Under the pieces are notes generated by a model. That model ran no database searches and was not told the DNA's origin. It was given only the letters and a program-made list of their open reading frames with translations. Shown in pieces: positions 57,988 to 64,000 of a DNA stretch of 64,000 bases. Numbering within the stretch: the stretch's first letter is position 1; each line of letters starts with the position of its first letter. The translations under genes were made by a program, and so were the position numbers. The stretch is from assembly GCA_021307315.1 (NCBI GenBank), contig JAJSPD010000004.1:620001-684000 (forward strand), in the 5' to 3' direction. This DNA is from Bisporella sp. PMI_857. Taxonomy: Eukaryota > Ascomycota > Leotiomycetes > Helotiales > Helotiaceae.

Positions 57988-58757
57988 TTTGTCGGATTCC
58001 AGGTGATACTTTGCACGGAGTTAGTCACACTACAATCGCACGAAGTGCAGATGGACTGAATCAGACCTCTAAGTTAACTACAGACGCCACGGAGTTTCTT
58101 GTCAGTTGTAGCGATGCTTTGCGCTTGTGGGTGAGAGTGGTCATCTCGAATGATCGTTCTTCGAGCAATTAGACGTTGTGCGAGAGGTAAACATCGAGAT
58201 GTATCTCCTTTGGTGTTTGGGATAAGCGTGGGCGTAGTGTCTAGCAGTCGATACAGAATGGAATGGTCGCATACAACCAAAATCGACCTAAATATTGATG
58301 AGGCGGGAAACGAGAGTGGAGGCAATGAGGCTGCCCCTGCAGTTTTTATGTGGGGCAGCCCTGGTGAATGGTTTGTCTTGGCACTCCTAGGCAAAAACCG
58401 AATATCAACTCATTTTGATACATGGATATGCCTATACTACATGTATATTAGCAAGATTAGTCCCTTATCACAATTCTGGTAAGGCCATTTTTGAGCGACC
58501 ATTTGGATAATAGCGTAGCATTTTGAGCTTCACGTCTATTAATACCCTCCCTCCAACACAAGAATAACCATAAACACGAAATGATCCTATTACATCGGTC
58601 TTCCGCTGGTCTTGACTTGACAGCTTGATCAAATTCATAAAGGGTGTATAAGTTTGCAAATTCTTTACAGCCTGTCTAAAAAGCACTAGAACACACTCAA
58701 GCTACGAAATGTGAAAATGATCCTAAAATCTATTGCTAATATTATGAATCGCTCCTC
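57988..58757. other. Intergenic region
   Basis: Between the Ulp1 start and the FAD monooxygenase stop. Plus-strand frames at 57963-58172 and 58150-58482 lack recognisable motifs. Nothing supportable seen. Confidence 0.55.
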
Positions 58758-60817
58758 TCAGAGTTGTGCCCTAGGATCTACAAGTATTTTTGTACAGAAT
58801 GCACTGAAGTACTCATTCAAGGCATGAACAGTTTCCGAGCCTTCCACTAGGCTAGCAACCAAGCCAACATAACCATCCGGTCTAACTACTATAACTCCAC
58901 CTTTGTCTTCGTCTAGGCCCATCTTTGCATGAGCAGCAGCTTTGGCGTCAGGAACTGTATGATCCCAGATATCATCGGCGTAAACGTGATCCCTGTACCT
59001 GGCCAGCACTTCAGGGACGTCTCTTGAAATTTCAATGTCACTTCTCTTGCTGGCAAAGATGGTACAAAAAGTGAAGAAGTGGCTGTGGGGATTATGTCTT
59101 TCATGATATGAAACTGAATCAATGTCGGACCGAAGATATGAAGTAAAGAATGAGCTTTTCTTTCCCAAGTGCAGGGCAAAGTCTTTCAAGGCTTGGCCAC
59201 TTGAGGCTGGCTTGCCTGCAAACACATAGATTCGGAATGATCCGTTGAGAGGTATTTCTTGTTCCAAGTGTACAACATTGGCATCAACAACCCTGGTGAC
59301 ATTGGAGTTTATGAGGACGCGACCAGTCCGATTCTTGTTACCGCTAGGGTTAATGACACTAGACCGTGCAGGATGTGATGAAGACCAGTTAAGGGAATTT
59401 GCACTGTAGGCGACGCCGTAACCACTGGTGAATTCACACGACTCCTTGAAGGTTTTTATGAACTGGTTCTCGTCTTCTTTTTCTGCTGCTTGCGAAGCAC
59501 CCCTCTCAGTTGCAGCAGCCACATCTTTTGCAGCTGGTGGCCGCTCAGAAAATAGAGCAGCATATTTCGCATCGAAGTTCAGAAGGTTTTCCGCAACGAG
59601 TTTCCGTTCAGACTCATAAGATTGAAGTAGACTTCTTTCAGCGAATCCAGCTTCGACATGATGGATTTTCCAAGCTAGGTTCAGTGCGTCCAGAAAGGCT
59701 GTATTCATGCCTTGACCTGCCTTGGGCTACTCATAGTCAGTCAAGAGCGTCACTTGAAGTTGAAGGCACTTACGCTGTGGGTATGGCAAGCGTCGCCACC
59801 CAAGAAGACTCTTTGGTCAAGAGTATATCGATCTGCAATACCTTGACCAATGGGATATACGGAGTACCATTCAATGCGCTCCCATTCGATATCGTATGGC
59901 TGAAGTATACGTCTTGCTGAGTTCTGTACTTCTTCTTCACTAGCCGTTTTCCTCGGGTTCCAGTCCTTGTCTGTTGAAGATGCAATCTGAATATAGAGGC
60001 GCACAAGATCGTCTTCACGAGGTATGACCATTATAGATCCATGCTCTGAGTGTATTGTGCATTTCATCTAGATCAAGTCATCAACCCAATTATTCACAGC
60101 TTCGAGAGAAATACTGACCTTGATATCTGGAAAGTTCGTTCTCACGACGCCATCCATAACTGCCCAGACATGTGCAATAGGGTCTTTATGCTTGATACCA
60201 ATCTTTAGTTGGTCTCGCACCAAAGATCTTGCCCCTTCGCCACTGAAAAGGTATTTCGCTCTTACGGTCTCCTTTTCTTGACCATCAACATGTTCTAATT
60301 CTACTTGCACTGGATAATCGGAACTTGTCTTCTCGTCCGTTTTGAAACCTTTAATTGTCCAGGGTCGTTGTATGCTTACGCCATTCTTCGCCAGGTCGCC
60401 AATGAATACCTGCTCGATGAATCCTTGGTGCAAAAGCGTCGTAAAAGGATACCTAGCATCAATGAAACTCGGGCAACTTGCCCAAGTACCCGTCCTGTGG
60501 ATTCCACTTCTTGATGGCACCGGATCCCAAAACGCAACTTCGTATACTTTCGCAGGATTATGAGCCATAATTGCAGGCTTCAGACCCATATTCCGCAACA
60601 AATCGAGTGACCGAGGCTGAATTCCGTCTGCTCTTCCTGTCTTGGTTGGCTCTGCACGGTTGTCGATATGCTTTATCTTGTATCCCCATCGCGCTAAACA
60701 TGTTGATAAAAGAAGACCAACCGGCCCAGCACCCACGATAACAATATCATATTCCTTAGATGTAGATGTAGATGTAGATGTAGATGCTCGATTTTTAACA
60801 GAGCTTCTAGATTCCAT
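58758..60817 (-). CDS. FAD-dependent monooxygenase, phenol 2-hydroxylase type
   Basis: Three exons on the minus strand: 60817-60119, 60067-59774 and 59726-58758 (653 residues). Family of PHBH-like flavoprotein hydroxylases with a C-terminal thioredoxin-like dimerisation domain; the usual reaction is NADPH-dependent hydroxylation of an aromatic ring. The dinucleotide fold is [20 protein letters not shown] at residues of about 23-42. DG-containing segments and the FAD ribityl-binding motif [20 protein letters not shown] (about residues 321-340, rebuilt across intron 2) are intact. The C-terminal segment from about residue 470 ([20 protein letters not shown] onward, to [13 protein letters not shown]) matches the thioredoxin-like domain of phenol hydroxylase. 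The start at 60817 was chosen because it is the first ATG. Residues 11-20 are a Ser/Thr alternation encoded by a short hexanucleotide repeat. The substrate is unknown. Confidence 0.93.
60755..60788. repeat. GATGTA hexanucleotide microsatellite in coding region
   Basis: About five copies of the hexamer near the 5' end of the monooxygenase gene, read on the minus strand as alternating Thr and Ser codons. Length changes of one unit would keep frame. Confidence 0.85.
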
Positions 60818-62342
60818 GGTGTCGCTCAAGGAGAATGAAGGTACAAGTGAGTATTAAGATGCTAAATTATATGGAGTAAAGCGAACAACCAAAAGCATAA
60901 GAAAGAAGAGAAAAATTAACTAGAATACAAGAGCGGCTTTATCTACTTACGGGAGTAGTAATAATGGAGCTAGAAGTCTCAATCTCCGCTGACGGCATTT
61001 GATACGGATCTTATCCGAGCGGGTCGACATTGGAATCCCGCAAATAATTTACTTACACTTACTAAACCTCGGGCACCTCAAGTGGCCGGATCTTGTACGC
61101 GGCAAAGCAGTTTTGAGATGGTGGACACAAACAAGAAGAAGTACCCATTTCCCCGCATTGCGGCTAAACTTTCGGTATGTTTTTGCCAAGCTTCAACGAC
61201 AACGACATCTCTTATAAGACAACAACTGGTATCTTAAAAACCGCCAAACTGCATTTTGAAAGTGAGAAGTATATTGGCATCAAGTTAAGGTTGGTAGAGG
61301 GGAGATATCTGTGCTGTATTGTTCTGAATTGTTCTGTACTTGTAATGTTTCTGGATTCATATCTTCATCAAGCATAAGAAGCTCGAGTTGAGACTTATTC
61401 CAACCAGTGGACCCGGTTTCTATACTGCTATCATGCGTTCTAGGTATTGAAACGAACAGGCGTGACAACTTTACAAGCTCTTGATCTATTATAGGGGAGT
61501 GACACATTCCTAGACATATACTTTCAAGTACTTAGTATCTCTAGCACATCATGTCATTTACGAGTACATATGGGACCAAGTTGATTGTCTAAAACTCGTT
61601 ATGAAGCTCATTTAAAGCCAATGGCAAGGATGCGAACCGTGAGTATAAGCCACTGTTGATACACAAAGTATCAGTTACTTTGGATAAGCTATGGCCTAGA
61701 TGGGAAGTGGAATGGGGTGTGCATCGAGGGGACTATCATCGGTTTTGCATATTTGTTCACTCCAGTTGCCAGTTTATATCATCTGGCCCAATAACAACAG
61801 AAAAGTAGTAACATGTCCTTCCAGAGATTGATTTCTCCCTTTGATCAAAGATTGCTCACTTACATTATCTAAAGTGAACCTTGAAAGTTCATAGACTTGG
61901 TACAGCATATATAAACTGATGTAATAGTCAAAACTAATATTAATCTTGAGCGATAGTACCACTACCCTATTACTACTATCGTAATATCAGGAAATAATAG
62001 TTGATCACGGAAGGAGTACTGACCAGGTGTTCATATGTTTGTTTTATGAAGCAATATACAACTTAAGGAAGCAGCACTTCCAATTCATCTGCGAAGGTTA
62101 CAATAGATTTTATTATCGAAATATGAGCGCAGGTGGATGTTCCTTTAGGATGAGGTGGCTCGGCGCTACCTACGACGAAGTTTTATATCTCCGTCTCCGA
62201 AACGATAGCGGCACAATCCATCTGCTAAAAAGGCAACCAAAATAAGTAAAAGCAACTTCTGATTCTCCCTCTATTGCGTTTTGCCATTTCAGAACATCCA
62301 CGGGTATGATGTTGCATTAAATAAATAGGCTTGTGAATTCCT
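60818..62342. other. Intergenic region
   Basis: 1.5 kb between the monooxygenase and the right-edge gene. Frames of 60-75 codons (60999-61217, 61177-61377, 62027-62245) show no recognisable motifs. No tRNA seen. Confidence 0.5.
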
Positions 62343-64000
62343 TTGATCTCGACGCTAAACAAGCACACCTCGCCTTGGAAGTGGTACCGCACGATTCTTC
62401 ATCAAATATCACCCCTCATGCACCCAGCCTCTGACCTCGTCGACTACGCGTCGATACCGCGCACGCGGCCACTGCAAATCTACAAGCAATCGACCAAGGC
62501 GAACATCGAGGAAAGCCCCTCTCGCATAAGCTATTACGCACAAATTGAAGACTCAGCTTCTGTTGCATATCCACAACCTGCTTCGCCAACACAAACTCAA
62601 TATTCATGTGATCTGGAGCCTCCTCTAAGATCGCCTCTCTCCATGTTAGGTACGGGATCGTACTTGTCATCTGAAAATCGAGCCTCGGACGGAATGACCA
62701 AGATGAAATCTGTTTCTGATCGCCCAACAGCAGCAGCCTCCAAGACTCCATTTTATCAAGATGAATCACAGGAGATAATGGGAAACTTCATTCCTATGGA
62801 CTCTTCGAACAAGTTGAATCTTAAACGTGCAAGCACCGAAGAGGGAAAGGCTTCTAGAGCCTCTGAAGAAACGTAAGCATGAATGTTCTAGATACGCTTT
62901 TTACTCAAGAACTTACTGGATACACAGTCTACCGACCACAGCGTACTTTCAAATCAAGAACCCTTACGAGTTTGAACCAGACTCGCCTTATCTTCCTCAA
63001 ATGCGCCAGCCAACGTTTGAGGACTTCAAACGCCGCCCCCTTCCTGATGCTGCGATTGCACAACGCTCTCACACCAAGAATGAATTGCCTGTCGACAATG
63101 CCAACCAAGGAGATCAGGATCCTGCACCAGTTGCCGCACCAGCGAATACTATAGAAAAGGGAGGTACACGTATGTTCAGGAGCGAGTCTTCACCAAATAT
63201 CGGTGCCGGTAGTTTCCAGGCTTTTCCAGTCAGAGATGCTGCCAGCCCCAGTCTCCCCTGGCAAAATTACTCACGATATAGTTCTAGCTATGGAGATGGA
63301 GAGATTCCAATGTATTATACCTACATACCCGAGGAATATCAAGACTCTGCTCGTCGAAGCGATCACACTGCCGACCAATCTACATACCGTAGAGTTCAAC
63401 AGAACTACGCAGAGCATACTCGCCGCAGTGACCAAGGCAGCAATGGTTCACCTGAGCAACACATGCCTCGCTGGACTCAACAGGCTTATGTCGAGTCCAT
63501 CCGTGGCAGTGACCAGAGTGGCAATATATCTGGCCGTTCGACAAATAAATCCAGAAGAGCTCAACGGGAGTACACAGAGGCTATTCGCCATAATGAGCAG
63601 AGTAACAAGTCCGAGCAGATTTCTCCCGGTATACGTCGAGAAGACTGCCCTGAAATGAGACGTTCTCGCTCCCCAAACCGTCGAGATATCGATAATTATG
63701 GAAAACAAGCCACATCCCATTCGCCAATTCGTCCTCCTCGTCACGATTCCCTCCAACCCCACACGCCTCAATCTCACGACAGTCACCCATCCACCACGCC
63801 ACTAAATGACGTCGTCGAAGAGATTGAGTACGATGAGACTGGCTACCTTCCCGGCCACTACTCGCCTTACACAAATGTCTATAGTCCCATCCTGGAATAC
63901 CCCGAACGCCCCGAGAAGCGCTCCCGGTCACCCATGAAAAAGATGTTCGGCGAGAAAGGCTGGCTCGGTTCCTCCGCTGATGAGAACTTCACTCCACCAA
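62343..64000 (+). CDS. Low-complexity protein of unknown function, 5' part
   Basis: Proposed exons 62343-62872 and 62928 to beyond the right edge. The second exon is open for 357 codons to the last base of the window in the frame beginning STLPTTAYFQIKNPYEF near its start. Other frames here are shadows. The first exon has an alternative start at 62418 (MHPASDLVDYAS). The protein is rich in Ser, Arg, Gln and Pro and has no signal peptide. Before the edge it reads DETGYLPGHYSPY and then MKKMFGEKGWLGSSADENF. The KMFGEKGWLG segment resembles a motif I associate with conserved uncharacterised Pezizomycotina proteins, which is a weak recollection. Three degenerate repeats of about 30 residues lie around 63370-63620. 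Function is unknown. Confidence 0.72.

Overview
This window is nuclear DNA of a filamentous ascomycete (Pezizomycotina; Leotiomycetes is my best guess, by inference only). The genes are split by 45-70 base introns with GTRNGT donors and YAG acceptors. They lie on both strands without operons, and the set is typically fungal: a PTPA phosphatase activator, Pelota/Dom34, Hal2/Met22 nucleotidase, mitochondrial uL6, Kar5, a WDR48/Bun107-type protein, a Ulp1 SUMO protease, a DDHD phospholipase, and many cell-wall glycoside hydrolases.

Layout. 1-13 kb: 5' end of a PTPA gene (cut by the left edge), an AT-hook/coiled-coil protein, an F-box-like/R3H protein, a GH76 mannosidase, a GH16 Crh transglycosidase and a small Myb/SANT protein. 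13-18.4 kb is gene-poor and holds a TATGG microsatellite. 18.4-31 kb: a Myb-like regulator, a frameshifted HTD2-type dehydratase (probable pseudogene), a secreted GPI-type Ser/Thr/His-rich protein, a C45 acyltransferase (isopenicillin N acyltransferase family), DOM34, HAL2, mitochondrial uL6 and KAR5. 31.5-36.7 kb: a GH92 alpha-mannosidase and a GH71 alpha-1,3-glucanase. 36.7-40.5 kb and 42.6-45.4 kb are gene-poor and flank an MFS drug/H+ antiporter. 45.4-58 kb: a GH55 glucanase with a large repetitive Ser/Thr linker, a DDHD phospholipase, a WDR48-like protein and Ulp1. 58.8-60.8 kb: a phenol-hydroxylase-type FAD monooxygenase. The right edge cuts a low-complexity protein gene that stays open to the last base.

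Themes. Six of about 23 genes encode secreted, wall-anchored or wall-polymer-acting proteins (GH76, GH16, GPI-type protein, GH92, GH71, GH55). They are not one operon-like cluster, but the density is notable. The WDR48-like gene and ULP1 are head-to-tail neighbours in ubiquitin/SUMO deconjugation. DOM34 and HAL2 share a 373 bp divergent promoter. I saw no CRISPR, rRNA, intact tRNA or intact transposon. Exon coordinates were assembled by hand from splice motifs and frame continuity, with no transcript data. The most unusual structures are the GH55 Ser/Thr linker, built from consecutive phase-0 mini-exons followed by 69 bp and 99 bp tandem repeats; a GC-AG intron and a possible one-base frame disturbance in KAR5; and the broken HTD2-like gene.
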